Shown here in pieces: positions 1 through 22,005 of a stretch of DNA of 64,000 nt. Made by a program: the position numbers and the translations under genes. Positions within the stretch are counted from its first letter, which is position 1. The number at the start of each line of letters is the position of its first letter. Location of the stretch: positions 63,264,001-63,328,000 of the forward strand of contig NC_080588.1 in the NCBI RefSeq assembly GCF_029962835.1, written 5' to 3'. The notes under the pieces were generated by a model, which saw only the letters and a list, made by a program, of their open reading frames with translations, ran no database searches and was not told where the DNA came from. Source of the DNA: Magnolia sinica. Lineage: Eukaryota > Streptophyta > Magnoliopsida > Magnoliales > Magnoliaceae.

Positions 1-9535
<9,535 letters not shown>

Positions 9536-10276
9536 GCTTTTGGGCATTCTCTTAGAAGATGGATGATAAAAGGAAGAGGCTTCCTAATTTGCCAGCTTCA
9601 AAATGACATCATTGAAGTTTGAGGTTTTAATCTCGAATGAAGACTAAGATTTTCTGCCACGGTTACTGATGGTCGGCTGCTTCTGATACAACAGAGGATC
9701 GAGTCTATAGATGAGTTATTTGCTCAAGGTAGTTAGCACAAAAAAATGAATTCTCTAGCGGTTTCTGTTCATTTAAAGAAAACCTTACGGAAATGAGTAA
9801 TCAATGCAGCTCTGGAAGCTGGGTTTGGTTATATTGCTGATTCTTGTGTCTTGTTCTGCTCACCTGATCTGAGCTGGTGGAGTGGCATGCTACCCACATC
9901 TGATTCTTGTGCCTGGTGGTGTTGCATGTTTGCCAAATGCCTGTTTTAGGCTACTTGATATCTTGTTAATTTGAAATGAAGCTAATATTCAGCAGTAGAC
10001 TGTTAATAGGATGGGCGCTGCCGTGTATGGATTGATTGTGCCCCAAAACTCTCCCAGATTGGAAGATCCTACCCACACAACCTTTGATCAGGCTCTGAGC
10101 CTCAGCTAGTCTATTGTGTGAGGTGTAGGATTCCGTACACATACAGCCCACGGTTCGGCAATCTAGGGGATTGATCCAAAGGGGCTGACCGTGGATGGAG
10201 GACGCCCCTAATTTCTCCCAGATTCAAACCTCCTAAATCTCCAATCCATGGTCAGTATTCCATTCAATGCTGCTTC

Positions 10277-10307
<31 letters not shown>

Positions 10308-10362
10308 GTTATTTTTATTTATTTTTTGGTCTTGGCCACTGATTGAAGGGTTGTGGTCATGG
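9536..10362. other. FabG 3' flank with TTG microsatellite
   Basis: No gene is seen. The stretch after the stop codon includes probable 3' UTR. A (TTG)n run occupies about 10277-10307, just before the hAT element at 10371. No convincing polyadenylation signal was chosen. Confidence 0.5.
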
Positions 10363-10370
10363 GTTGGGAG

Positions 10371-10868
10371 TATAGCTGGGCATGGGATGACTCGACTTGT
10401 CCGACTCGTTTAGACCGAACTCGACCCAAGCCAAGTGGGTGAGTCGATCCGAACCAAGTAGACTTCATCCAATATGAACTCAAACCAAGTCGAGTTTGGG
10501 TCACCTAATAACTCGACTCGTCTTGACCCAAAATCCAACTCGGTACTGACTCAACTCAATCCTAAACCCGACACACACACACACACATAAACCAATTCGA
10601 TGCCTCAGATCTAAGATGTCGTATAGCTGATGGAGGCTGCAATTCTGGCAGGTGCACCCGTGGATGGCCACTGCACCCAACCCAACTCGGTACATCTGAC
10701 CGGGTCGGACTCAGTTCAGATTAGTACAGGCCAGACTCAGACTCGGATTGGGTCAGGCATGATGGACTCGGTACCGAGTTGGGTCGACTTCACGTTAGGT
10801 CTATTTCAAAACCGGATCGAGTTTGGTCAGCCCTAACTCGGTCCGACTGGACTCAATGCCCAGATCCA
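10371..10868. mobile_element. hAT-type non-autonomous element, copy 1, 8-bp TSD
   Basis: The ends TATAGCTGGGCAT and (reverse complement of the right end) TGGATCTGGGCAT form a short TIR. The flanks GTTGGGAG at 10363-10370 and 10869-10876 are identical, and an 8-bp duplication is the hAT hallmark. The inside consists of ACTCG/CGAGT-like words, an (AC)n run at about 10569-10587 and the phrase GATCTAAGATG. It is 498 bp with no transposase. It belongs to the same family as 45520-46108. Confidence 0.85.
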
Positions 10869-10876
10869 GTTGGGAG

Positions 10877-11688
10877 CTGGGCTTTGGTGTGATCCCCTGC
10901 AGCCAACTAAGCATGCTCCCTGGTCCTTCCTGCCAACGTATGGCATGTTTAGGACATCCCATCCACTGAAAAGGCAGCACCCACCAGGAAGGCCACCTGT
11001 TGCATAAATCAGGACCATCCATTCAGAGGTGGGCCAAAATAATGCGCTGACAATTCAATGATTTTGATTGTGGCCTGACTGATGACTGGAGCCACCTGAC
11101 ATCAATCAGACCATTCTAAACAAATAATCAATGGTCTATGATGGACGGTCGAGATCACTTATAAAAGATGAGTCCCAACCTACAATTTGAATCATCTGTC
11201 TTGGGCTCACTATCCATCGTTTCTGGCTCTAAGGAATTAATTATGTTGGACAATCTAAACAGTCGGGCGTGTGGATTATCTGATATGTGTGATTTTTGCC
11301 TGCTAGCCTATGAAATGTGTGCTGCACTAAATGGACAGTATGGATTGATAGATTTGGATAGTATGGATTGCTAGCCTTGACCGTGGGGCCCACCACACAG
11401 TAGGGATTGAATTCCCAACATTAAATACTTCCTGGGGCTATAAAAGTTCTGGATCAAGCTGATATTGGTGTTTTACCGTGGACTCTAGGAAGTTTTTAAC
11501 GGTGGGAATTCAATGACCACTTTTTTCTGTGGTGTGGTCCACTCAAGATTTATATCTGCTTCATTTTAGGGACATGCCCTAAAATGAGCTGACAAAATGG
11601 ATGGACAGGCGTGGATATATAACATATATTGAGGTGGGCTCCACAGTTAGGGCCGCACCCACCTGGCTGGATCCAGGGTGAGTCTCAT
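10877..11688. other. Intergenic, GTGGGGCCCACC-type repeat remnant
   Basis: Bases 11380-11655 align by eye with the inner and right half of the abundant Mutator-like small element (phrases such as TTTTTAACGGTGGGAATTCA, GTGGTGTGGTCCAC and CCCTAAAATGAGCTGAC). No gene is seen. Confidence 0.6.
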
Positions 11689-12175
11689 GGAGCTGTAGTA
11701 CTCAAACCAATTCGAGCGTGGCACCATCGGCTCGACCAATAGTTAACCCCAGCTCGAAGTCAGCTCAGCTCAGTCTTTAAGCCTGTTTGGTCAGCTTGGC
11801 ATGATTCAGTCAACAGCCTGGGCTAATTTGAGCCAAGTTTGAGCCTGTATAACATTTGAGAATGCATTTTCAATTTCTCATATAATGCAAATCAGCACTA
11901 ATATTTTACAAGTATTTCATCAAACACGCATTAGAGTAGCATCAAAATCAAACACCTAATTTGTTGAGTAATTTCATCGAACACTTAGTGAACAACATCC
12001 GTATCAAAATAACGAGTCACTGAGCTGATTTGATTCGAGTTGAGTCAAGCTTGGGCGAGCTCAAACTTGGATCGAAAATTTTCAAGCTCCGAAACCAGCT
12101 CAACCAGGGGAGTCCGGATTTTTCTAGTGGAATCGAGCGAGCTGACCGAGCTAACTTGATTCGTGTACAGCTCCC
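11689..12175. mobile_element. Probable hAT-like small element upstream of EGY3
   Basis: The left end GGAGCTGTAGTACTCAAACC and the right end, read in reverse complement as GGAGCTGTACACGAATCAAG, form an imperfect TIR, and both ends carry CGAGC-type words. No target duplication could be confirmed. It ends about 245 bp before the EGY3 start codon, so it lies in the promoter or leader of that gene. Confidence 0.5.
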
Positions 12176-12419
12176 CGGGGTCACAACTAATCCGCGTTCA
12201 TATTTCTCTAAATAACAGACAAATAAAATAACCAACATCGAGTGGATAATAAGAGGTGGGCCACCATCTCTAGCCACCACCAGTTCCCGCTCCACCTGTG
12301 ACCCTTCTCCATCTTTCTAGACCCATCTCCCCCACCAGTCTAAATCTCTCTCCCATCATCCATTCCATGGATTCTCCATCATCATCTCCATCTATTCCAC
12401 GTCATCGCCACCTTCTCCC

Positions 12420-15400
12420 ATGGCCTCCTTTCTGCTCCATCCTTCCTTATCCTGGCAAAACAAGATCCTCCCACATTCCATTTCCTTCCCATCGAAACAC
12501 CCATTCCTTCAAACCACAATCCCCTCCTCCTTACTCCCTTTGAAACCCCGCCCACTTAGAAAACACCCCAAATTCTCCGCTAGAGAAGAAGAAGAAAGAG
12601 AACCCATTCCTTCTTCCACTCTAACCGTTGCCCCCGAAAGAGAATCGGATGAAAAACAGACCGTAACTGCTCCCGGAACCGATGGAAGTGGAGAAGGAGA
12701 GTCCGAGGAGAAGACCCAGAAGCAGGAGATTGATTGGAAGGCAGATGAGGATTTCAAGAAGTTCATGGGCAATCCGTCGATCGAGGCAGCTATCAAATTG
12801 GAGAAGAAGCGAGCTGATCGGAAGCTCAAGGAGCTCGACATGGAGACGGATGGTAACCCAATTACTGGGTTCTTCAAGAACATCATCCGCGACAGCTTGG
12901 CGAGGGAGAAGGAAAGGTTGGAGAAAGCCGAGGAGGCTTTCAAGGCATTGGATCTTAATAAGGTGACTCCACATACAAGTCTTCTTATTTATTTATTATT
13001 TATTTTTTTTCTTTGTGCTTGAATTTGGAGAATGTGGTCTGAATTCTGGTGTTTTTTGAGGTATTATATCGATAGATGATACTCAATCAAAACAGAATGT
13101 ATTTCTTGCTGGACCCGGCATTGGTACTGGTGGGCCCCACATGTAGTTAATAAACTAAGCCATTTATCTCTTGGACCCCATCATGGTTTTGGTCAGTGTT
13201 GTCCCTATCAGTTTATCCTAAATACACAATCACAGCCAATGGTCCATGTTTAGCGGGTACCACATTGAATGATTGGGATCATCCCATGGGGATGATTTTT
13301 GGGGCATCTCCCTCCACTAAGAACCCACCATATGAACGATGCTGATCCCAAAAGATGGGCCTCACATGTAAAGTTCATTAGGGGAAGCAAATCCTCAATT
13401 GAACAGTTCATATTTCATCATTTTTTTTTTTTTTGGTATCGGAATGACAAAAGAAGGTGGAGAATGATTCTGATTTTTGAATTTTCTGTATGTGCAGTTA
13501 AGGAGCTGTTTTGGGTACGACACGTTCTTTGCCGTCGATGCACGGAGATTTGGAGACGGTGGTATTTTTATTGGGAATATGAGGAAACCCATTGTAGAAG
13601 TCATGCCCAAATTGGAGAAGAAGATCTCTGAGGCGGCCGGGCGAGAAGTCGTCCTATGGTTCATGCAAGAACAAACAAATGATGTAACGAAGCAGGTAAT
13701 GACAAAAAAACATCCGTTTTGTTATTATCTTGACCTGCATAAATTTTCATTACCACAGTATAACTTCTGTTATACATTGATGAAAATTGTGTTTGGAGTA
13801 ACTGTAATTCCAAGAACAGTGCTCTTATATCATGTTTTTTAATTCAATCCAATCACATTATTTCAACATTGAACAAGAATATTCATTACAACTTCCGTTA
13901 GTATAATTGTTCTTTATAGTTTAAACTGGTCAGGATTCTATTGAGAATTTGGCAATAAGGACACTATCCTTTTTATATGTTTTTCCTTGTTTATGGTAGT
14001 GGAATAAGTAATTGCAGATAACTGGCTATTTGTATTGTTTTGTTTTGTTTTTGTGGTGAAAATTCATTATGATGATTATTGATGCTATTCGCCCTTCTGA
14101 TTTGATATTGATTTATGTACCAGAAGCTATGATTTCCACCACCACTTTAGATGCACACACCCCTTTTTACTGTTTTTGGTAGTTCTAAAAAATGTACTAT
14201 TCTACTACCAAAGTTGGAAAGGGGGCGTATGCATAAAATCGTGTTGCGTTGATGTCATTTCTGTTAAAGGGGGGCAGTGTATTCATAGAGCCTCTGTTTG
14301 TGGGGCAAGTTCCTGCCCATTATATTTGTTTTCTCATATCTCCCTTCTTTTGGCTTATAAATAAAGAGTTATTATTTATAAAAGAACAAAATCATGGATT
14401 CTAATCAACTCGTTATTAGTAATCAATGTATGCATAGACTATTAGATAGCTCTTGATTGTAATCAACGTATGTTATAATCTATTACATAGTGCCTATGGG
14501 AATTTTGTGCTCTCATTGCCAGTCCCAACCCCAAGTAAAGTAGGGTTGCGTAAGGTTGCAGCTGGCGTCAAAGTTTTGCCCTTAACTTCGATCATGAATC
14601 TGAACAAATATGACATCCAACCCTTGATAGAGTGGAATGACAGAACATGATTGATGTAGCTAACCCCAATTTCTTGGGATAAGGCTTAGTTGGTGGTGGT
14701 GATGGTGATGATTAATAAAACAAAAAAGAAAGTGACTATCATTTCTCTTATGAAATGTGTGATTAAAAGACGAGTGTTTGAAAGGGTTTCATAGAACTAC
14801 ACCTAAAGGCAATCATATGAGCCAAGTTTGAGAGATCATTTTGAAGGGTTTTTTTTAAATTAAAATTAAAATAAATAAATAAATAAATAACACTTCTAAT
14901 TTCTACCTTTTTGACTTCCGATAAAGTGTTGTTTTATATAATAGAAAAAGGGAAACTAAATGTCATTTCCCTTGCATTTAAAGTGCTTGGAATTACAAGC
15001 ACAACACTTTTACATAGTTTTTCCTCCGGATTTTTTTTATTTTTATTTTTTTTAATCATTTTAGGGTTTTGGACATATAAACGCCTGCCTTATGGCATAT
15101 GCCCAGATACCCGCCCCCCCCCCCCCCCCCCCCCCCCTCCGGGGTTTTAAGTATCCTTAAATAAATCCATACCTTTTGTCCATTAGTCAAAACCCCCTCT
15201 AATAAGAAGCAAGCATCACCTACTTTTTCAAAAGTGCCGAACGAGATTCAAGAAGAATTCACTCTATTCTACCTTAGCAAAAGATCGATGATCCAGTGTC
15301 TCTTCTTCCTAAGAGACCCACTTTGCCAATGCCGCAGTTATCTTCACTCCTAAGTAAGAAACTCCCTTAGGTTGTTGACCTGGGAGCTTTGAACCACATG

Positions 15401-18400
15401 GCTAGGTCAACTGACGACTTCTCTTATCTTTCAAACGGTGTCATTAATGTTTCAATTTCCCGTCCTAATGGTGAAACTTTTCCTATTCAAGACAATGAGC
15501 CATATGTGCCATTAGTGTATCTTCTCATGAATGGTTTAGATTACATGGTCTAGATTGGTCTAGACCATTGCCGATGGCCTGGACCAATCAACATTGGTCC
15601 CACATGCTACCCATTGATCGGTAAATGTGCATCAACATCTAATCATGTGAATTGTCTAGATTGCATGATCTAGACCATTGACCAATGGTCTGAATCAATC
15701 AATGTGGATCCTAAGTGCTTCCTATTGATCAGGAAATATGCACCAACGTGCCACAATTGATTGGGGGAATTCCACCTTTAAAAACACAACGGAGGGGCAA
15801 AATTTTGTTTTCATTCCCTTGGTAGAGAGAGTAATGCAGGGGTATTTTCACCCCGGGCTCGAGTGGGGTAGCCTATGGTATGCGGGGACACACTCAAGAT
15901 AGGTGGCTTATGTGAGGCGGTACCCATGTGATTTGGGGCCCACGAGGGGGGGTTCAACAAAGGTCCTAACTCATGAAATGTGAGGCCTGGGCTATAAGAT
16001 AAAGGGATTGATTCGCCATGCTCTAACAGTTCCAGCTTTTAGAGCAAGTGGTTAATTGTCCTACGACAACCGTAGTTTAAAGAGGTCTGGTCTTATTTAG
16101 GAATTCTTAAAATGTAGAGATGTATTTGGGTATAGGCCAAAAGGCAGGGGTTTATATGTCAAAAGCCCTTTATTTTAATGTAAATATATAATGGATATAA
16201 ATATGTAATGTTTCAGGTTTGTGTGGTGCAACCAAAAGCAGAAATAGATCTCCAATTTGAGGCGACAAAGCTGAGCACTCCTTGGGGATATGTCAGTGCA
16301 ATAGTCTTATGTGTTGCAACTTTTGGGACAATTGCTCTGATGAGTGGATTCTTCCTTAAGCCGGATGCGACATTTGATGACTACATAGCTGATGTAATCC
16401 CTCTCTTTGGCGGCTTCCTTTCTATCTTAGGGGTTTCTGAGGTATTTCCATATATCTGTTTCATTGCAAGGGCTTGCTCGATTTGAAGTGGTACAAGTCA
16501 TGTTCTTATGAAATCCACTGTCATTTATACATTGCAGATTACAACAAGGATAACAGCAGCTCGCTATGGTGTTAAACTCAGCCCATCTTTTCTCATTCCA
16601 TCCAACTGGACAGGATGCCTAGGAGTGATAAATAACTATGAGTCACTGCTGCCCAATAAGAATGCCCTTTACGATATTCCTGTTGCCCGCACAGCTAGTG
16701 CATACTTGACATCGTTAGTGCTTGCAATCACAGCTTTTGTGGCTGATGGAAGCTTCAATGGCGGTGACAATGCTCTGTAAGTCTTCTCGGAGTCTAGAAT
16801 GCCTCCAAAAGTGTACATGTTTTGAAGTTGCAAGCTTGCCTTGGCTGGCAACTTTCTCATGCCTTTTGTGCATTTTCCTTTCTTTGCAGGTATATTAGGC
16901 CTCAGTTTTTCTATAACAACCCTTTGCTTTCTTTCGTTCAATTCGTAATTGGGCCTTATGCCGATGATCTTGGGAATGTATTGCCAAACGCAGTTGAAGG
17001 GGTCGGAGTGCCTGTTGATCCTCTTGCTTTTGCCGGTCTTCTAGGTGAGTCTACTTTACTGCAAGTGAAAAGAGTAGAGGTATTATAAGTGTTTGGCTGT
17101 GTTACCCATGTTGCAGTAAATAAGCTGTTGATCAGGTGGGTCAATAATGGGATGGACCATGCTCCAATATTAGGTTGGCAAGTGGGCTTGGCTGGCCTGA
17201 CCTGGCGAGGCCTGAGCCTAGCTCATGTTGAGCTGATCCTCATGGGCCTTGTCTTTGACCCAGGCCTGAGTTTAAAGTTCATTAACTGATTGGACTTTTA
17301 CTAAAGGCCCAACAAGTAGGCAGCCTATTGTAACCCAATCCAGTATCTCCCCTATCAGATGATCCTAACCATCTGATGGAAATGGACAGTTACAAACAAT
17401 GGTCCATGCTTATTGGGTGCCCAATCGAATGGTTAGGATAATTAGATGAGGAAGATTTTGTTTTTATCTGCAATCCACCATGGACCAGCCAGTCCAGTTG
17501 CAAGCCTATCTGCTATTCCACCAAATGTGACATGTACCGTTTGTAGTGTTGAGCAAATGCTCAACTGAGCATTGCATGCTTACTGAATAACAAGTAATAT
17601 GATTGCTGGGACAAATCCTTTTTTTTTTGTTAGCTGATGAGAGTGTAGGACATCAGTTAAGAGGTTGCATTTGGATGTTGTTAGTTCTCTTTGAGCAGGG
17701 TGGACTATTGCACTCATGTCTTTCTTCTTCTTCTTCTTCTTCTTCTTTTTCAAACAGAAGAAACGTGCTCGGTTGCCATTTTGGGCTGCTTTGATGGAGA
17801 AATCCCACTCCGTGGAATGCCCTTTCCATAATTTCCAAATGAGGTTTGCTAAAATGCATCCTGATTCCTGACCTATTGCTATGGAACACATTAGAACTTC
17901 AGCTTTTGAATAAGGGATCATCTTTGAGTGATCCAAACGTTTTATATGATACACCTCACTTTGGATGGGGGGATGGACAAAAACTAAAATCTCTTCGATT
18001 GGAATATTTTCAATCCTTTGATCATTTCTCTTTTCCTTGAATATGGATGGTCTAGTTAACCTTTGAATAACCAGAGGTTTTAATTCTTTTAATACAAGGT
18101 TTTTTATTTTATTTTGTTTATCCACATCCAGAATGAGGCCCATCGTATAAACGGTTTGGGTCAGCACAGATCCAACGGCTAGTCCTGAGGCATCCATTTG
18201 CAGTACATCAAGATGTATTCTAGCAAACCTCATTTCCACTCCTTTGAAAACATAGGAGATGCCTAAATATAAGTTTGTGCATTCCAATTGTTCAGGGATG
18301 GTTGTGACTTCTTTGAACCTATTGCCATGCGGAAGGCTCGAAGGGGGTCGGATAGCTCAAGCTTTATTTGGGAGAAGCACTGCGACACTTCTCTCTTTTG

Positions 18401-18651
18401 GGACATCACTGCTGTTGGGAATCGGCGGCCTGAGCGGCAGTGTCCTTTGCCTGGCTTGGGGTCTGTTCGCGACCTTCTTCAGAGGCGGAGAAGAAATACC
18501 CGCAAAGGACGAGATCACACCGTTGGGGGATGACAGGTATGCATGGGGACTTGTGCTGGCCATTGTCTGTTTTCTCACTCTCTTCCCCAATGGTGGAGGC
18601 ACATTTTCAAGCTCATTCCTTAATCCACCATTTTTCAGAGGGGATGTGTAA
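12420..18651 (+). CDS. EGY3: EGY3-like plastid site-2-protease-family membrane protein (inactive zinc site)
   Basis: Six exons: 12420-12962, 13498-13695, 16217-16441, 16538-16776, 16890-17044, 18296-18651 (TAA), 571 codons, close to the length known for Arabidopsis EGY3. Residues 1 to about 45 are Ser/Pro/Leu-rich with few acids, as in chloroplast transit peptides. A charged region with likely coiled coil follows (about 100-180), then the LRSCFGYDTFF domain and a multi-pass membrane region from about 268. Active EGY1/EGY2 have HExxH; here the site is S321-E322-I-T-T325, with both histidines gone. The distal motif is N461-LLP-CGRL-E469-GG, with Glu in place of the usual Asp. Both features are known for the EGY3 clade, implying a non-proteolytic role in thylakoid or envelope membranes. 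Arabidopsis EGY3 is linked to heat and salt stress (family knowledge). The ATG at 12368 is in another frame and was rejected. All splice sites are GT..AG. Confidence 0.95.
12963..13497 (+). other. EGY3 intron 1
   Basis: It holds a decayed GTGGGCCCCAC-type repeat (13080-13290) and a T run just before the acceptor. No exon or gene is seen. Confidence 0.7.
14520..14720 (+). mobile_element. LINE-like 3' tail, truncated
   Basis: The phrase GAGTGGAATGACAGAACATG followed by GATTGATGTAGCTAACCCC, TTGGGATAAGGCTTAG and a GGTGGTGGTGATGG microsatellite parallels the tails at 5381 and 8921. The upstream 120 bp differ from the 5381 copy, so it may be another subfamily. Confidence 0.5.
15114..15137. repeat. 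Homopolymer (C)24
   Basis: An uninterrupted run of 24 cytosines lies in an EGY3 intron. Runs of this length are rare in plant DNA and error-prone in sequencing, so the exact count is uncertain. Confidence 0.85.
15371..15490 (+). mobile_element. Copia-type gag-pol remnant (protease region)
   Basis: One frame reads VVDLGALNHMARS and then NGVINVSISRPNG. This resembles the Copia protease neighbourhood, where the active site is D-S/T-G followed by A-x-x-H-M. The catalytic triad reads DLG, so the site is degraded. No LTRs were found around it. The assignment rests on about 40 residues. Confidence 0.4.
17045..18295 (+). other. EGY3 last intron with dispersed repeat
   Basis: A TTC run (17718-17741) is followed by a repeat (about 17920-18250) that recurs at 32755-33075. 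Shared phrases include GATCCAAACGTTTTATATGA / GATCCAAACCGTTTATATGA, GAGGCCCATCGTATAAACGG / GAGGCTCATCATGTAAACGG and GCAGTACATCAAGATGTATTC. No exon is seen. Confidence 0.65.
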
Positions 18652-19072
18652 ATGGCAATGTAGATAGTATGTATTCTACAAATGTGTATCAGTAAATGCA
18701 CAGCAGCATTTGTATCATATACCCACTTATACCAACCATCCAGGACCACTGGTTGGTGGGTTCTTGTGAAATGCTAAGGGGATCTAGTCGTTCATCTGGT
18801 GGACCACCCTATTAACATGCCATGGCTCGAAAATCAGGCTGGCCACACTTGTTTAGGTGGGCTCCAGGGGGTTGGATGTGGACCTTTTGTCCTTCTTTTC
18901 TAACCATCCACTTCTCTTTTTTGTTGTACACAAGCAGTGTTGTGCATCTGATGAGTGGACCAACCTGATTTTTGGGCCAGGGCCGCACAGCTGGATCTTT
19001 CATTTGTGTCATGTTGGCCTGGGTGCCTCAAATCTCTTCTGCAAACTGTGGTGCACCATTGGGCATTTTCTG
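18652..19072. other. EGY3 3' flank
   Basis: Probable 3' UTR of EGY3 followed by repeat-like sequence (GTGGACCACCC, GTGGGCTCCAGG). No gene is seen and no polyadenylation signal was fixed. Confidence 0.4.
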
Positions 19073-19567
19073 GGAAGTGGATTGTGTACTGAGTAAACTC
19101 TATGGGGTCCACCATGGATGTATGCGTCTTATCCACACCATACATCTGTTTTTACAGATCATTTTAGGGCATGATCCCAAAATCGAATCAGATCCAAAGC
19201 TCAAGTGGACCACACCACAGGAAACAGTGGGAATAGTGATTTCCACTGTTGAAACCTTCCTAGGGCCCACAATGATGTTTATTTGTCATCCAACCTGTTC
19301 ATAAGGTCACACAGAAATAAATGGAAGGGAAAACACAAATATCAGCTTGATCCAAAACTTCCATGGCCCATAAGAAATTTTCAACGGTAGGCATTCAATT
19401 CACACTGTTTCCTGTGGTATGGTCCACTTGAGCTTTGAATACGCTTCAATTTTGGGATCATGCACTAAAATGACCAACTAAAATGGATGGAGGGCGTGGA
19501 TAAAAGTACAAAAATCACGGTGGGCCCCCACAGCCTACTGAGTTAGTCAAGTATGGAATACACTTCT
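19073..19567. mobile_element. Mutator-like small TIR element (GGAAGNGGATT family)
   Basis: The left end GGAAGTGGATTGTGTACTGA and the right end, in reverse complement AGAAGTGTATTCCATACT then AACTCAGTAGGCTGTGGG, are imperfect inverted repeats. Internal landmarks shared by the family include CATCATTTTAGGGCATG-like words, GTGGACCACACCA, AAACAGTG, TTTATTTGTCATCCAACCT, GCTTGATCCAAAACTT and GGTATGGTCCACTTGAG. No coding capacity. A flanking duplication was not evident for this copy. Confidence 0.7.
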
Positions 19568-21996
19568 AGGCTCAATGAAATCTACATATAGGGCCCACCT
19601 ATTGGTTATCCGAGTCTGAATAATTATTTTAACCATCCAATCGGCCCCGATTGAATATTGACCATTGGTAGGAATCATCCACCTTCATTGACCTCTTGTG
19701 CTAGGCCCCGTCTCAGGCCGGTGCAATGAACCACTCAAGCAATGGGTTTGGGATATTTTATAATTCAAAAGGCTAGCCGCTTTTAGAAATTAAGTAATTG
19801 CCCTTTTTTGAATATTATTATTATTTTTGGGGCCATGCGTATTTTCTGCATTGCATATAATACAGTAGTCATGGTCACGAATCCAGACCGTTCAGTTTGT
19901 GGAGCAAACATAGCCTGACAATGTTAGCGATTCGATTTTGTGGGCTGAGTGAGTTGTCTTTGATAACTGTCCAATCAATCTTTGGATTATCCGACTGCTC
20001 TGATCATTTGCATGTGGTCTCACCTCAACCTGGCCCACAATTTCAATGGTCCTGATTGGTGTGCATGTATACGATGGTCACACAAGGGGATGTGTTGGAC
20101 TACTTAGATGTGACAAACGTAATTTATCTATGGAAGGTGGACCAAAAGATTGTGGCGCCCAGGAAAAGGTAGAATGCAAGTGTTGCATTATTATTAATGT
20201 TGGAGAGAAATGGGTAATGAGTGCTGAAGAATTTTCGAGATTCTTTCTCAAGGTATCATCCATGATTGCCACAAAGGGGACCATGTCTTTTGATCTTAGG
20301 CAACAGGTTATGTGTGCATAGCGCACGCTGGGCGCATGATAGCGGGAGTCTTTCCGTTGTGGTTTGGTAGTTGGATGTTGGTACGGATCTTTGACATGTT
20401 CTTCAATGACCGCGTTCATGTTTCGGGAGAATGATCAAATGCCATACGCTCAAGCTATGTGGGGCCCACCGTCACGTGTGAGTGAAATCCAACCCGTCCA
20501 TTACGTGTGTTCCCCAACATTACATCTGGGTCCAAGAAATTAGCCTTATCCGTAACTCAGGTGGGCTACGCCAAAGGGAATGATGAGGAACATTGGGGAG
20601 AGGGATGCCCGTCTTAGAAACCTCCAGATGGAATGTAGGGTCCACCGTTCTGTGTGTATGTCATCCAATCCATTCATCAGGTGAACACCACACCACCAGG
20701 ATGAACGGATACAGCGGAACTCAAGCCATTCCACAATTCAGGTGGGCCATACCAAGTGATAAATAGGTTTTAGGCGTGTTTGTAAATGTTCCCTGTGGTG
20801 TTCACCACATGATTTTTTCTATTTTATTTTTATGGATGATTATTGGATGTCCCGTGCCCATGGGATGGTGCACCGGATTCACGGTTTGGTTTCCACATAC
20901 ACATCACGGGTAGGCCCCACATATCCGAACGCATGTGATCATTCCTCGTTTTTTTTTTTTTTTGAATAGCATCTTTTACAGATGTGGCCCATCTTTTAGT
21001 TGATCCAGACAGTTCATCTTGTGGGCCATAGGAGCGCGTGTTTTAAAAGAAAAAGTCCCATTTATTGAATTAATCATAGCCACCAAACCAAAGGTCAACA
21101 TCTGAACCGTTAGCTAGTTTTATTATTTGTTTAACAAAAGTTTCTGACAACAATTTGAACCTTTCACTCTGTGGGTCCCATCTTAGATTGCTCATGTTTC
21201 TAAAGAATCAGTTCTATCATATAATGCTAACCATCCCATCCGTTAATTGAAAAAGCGATGAGGTGCAGAACCACACCATGGAAAGCTATTGACAACTACA
21301 TAAAACCTCTAAATTTAAGTGGTTGTCGGATGATAGATGGATTCTTTGGGCACCCAACTTTCACAATGGGCCCACCCTTCTAGACAGATGGGATGGTCCC
21401 CAGGCGCAATCCATGCAGCTACAAGAAGTTGTAGATGAACAGGTTCTTCTCTTTTTTACTTTTGGGAGCGTAATCGTCGCTCAAGCTTTGTGGGGCCCAC
21501 CATGTTAATGTAAAATCCACTCCATCATCAGGTGTGAGAACCATTATTTGAACCATGTGTGCTAAATAAAAGCCCGATTAAAAATTCATATGGGCCACAC
21601 CAATGGGAACCATGAAAAATTGCTCCGAAAATCGCTAAGTTCACATGGTGTGGTCCACATAAGATGTTTTTTATTTTTTTCTCGCATCTGCTCTTCATCT
21701 ACATGATTTCCACCTGATTGACGGATTTGATGAAAGATAGATGCCATGGTAACCCTCCACAAAAACCTATGGTCAGCACTCCGTCCCATTCCATGTGGCG
21801 TGGCAATATGAACCGTGGATCTAGCTGACTTTTGTCATCAATCTTACCGAGTAGAATCTGATGGACGGATAAGATTTTACAATTACAACACGACGAGCCC
21901 ACTGACTTGGGTGTTTTACACGCTGAATGAATAAACGGGTGCTGCAGTTGAGTGGGGTCTTTTTGGTTCAAGGAAAAGAACCGAAAACGCTAGCGT
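19568..21996. other. Repeat-rich intergenic DNA with a second GTGGGGCCCACC family
   Basis: No gene is seen. At least two diverged segments (about 20430-20940 and 21480-21830) share an order of phrases: CAAGCTNTGTGGGGCCCACC, AAATCCANCCCGTCCA-like words, TCAGGTGGGCCA-like words, then GTGGTGTTCACCACATGATTTTTT or GTGGTCCACATAAGATG. These differ in internal order from the 9-bp-TSD family, so they are probably a separate small-element family. Confidence 0.5.
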
Positions 21997-22005
21997 GATT
22001 TTCAC

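Larger units (their letters stand above)
13696..16216 (+). other. EGY3 intron 3 region (second intron), 2.5 kb with transposon debris
   Basis: The intron between exons 2 and 3 carries a LINE tail (14520-14720), a 24-bp cytosine run (15114-15137) and a Copia-like protease-region remnant (15371-15490). It also has a repeat with several copies of the phrase TTGATCGG or TGATTGG around 15540-15780. No coding exon is seen. Confidence 0.7.

Noticed and set aside
12368-12543. Upstream ATG frame (MDSPSSS start) as the EGY3 start
   Set aside because: It is in another frame and stops at 12543 without joining the conserved domain; at most an overlapping upstream ORF.
12509-12974. Overlapping frames on both strands over EGY3 exon 1
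   Set aside because: Shadows of the transit peptide and acidic region; only the + frame from 12420 splices onward.
17580-18287. A 235-codon - strand frame
   Set aside because: It spans a TTC/GAA microsatellite and a dispersed repeat in an EGY3 intron, with no domain.
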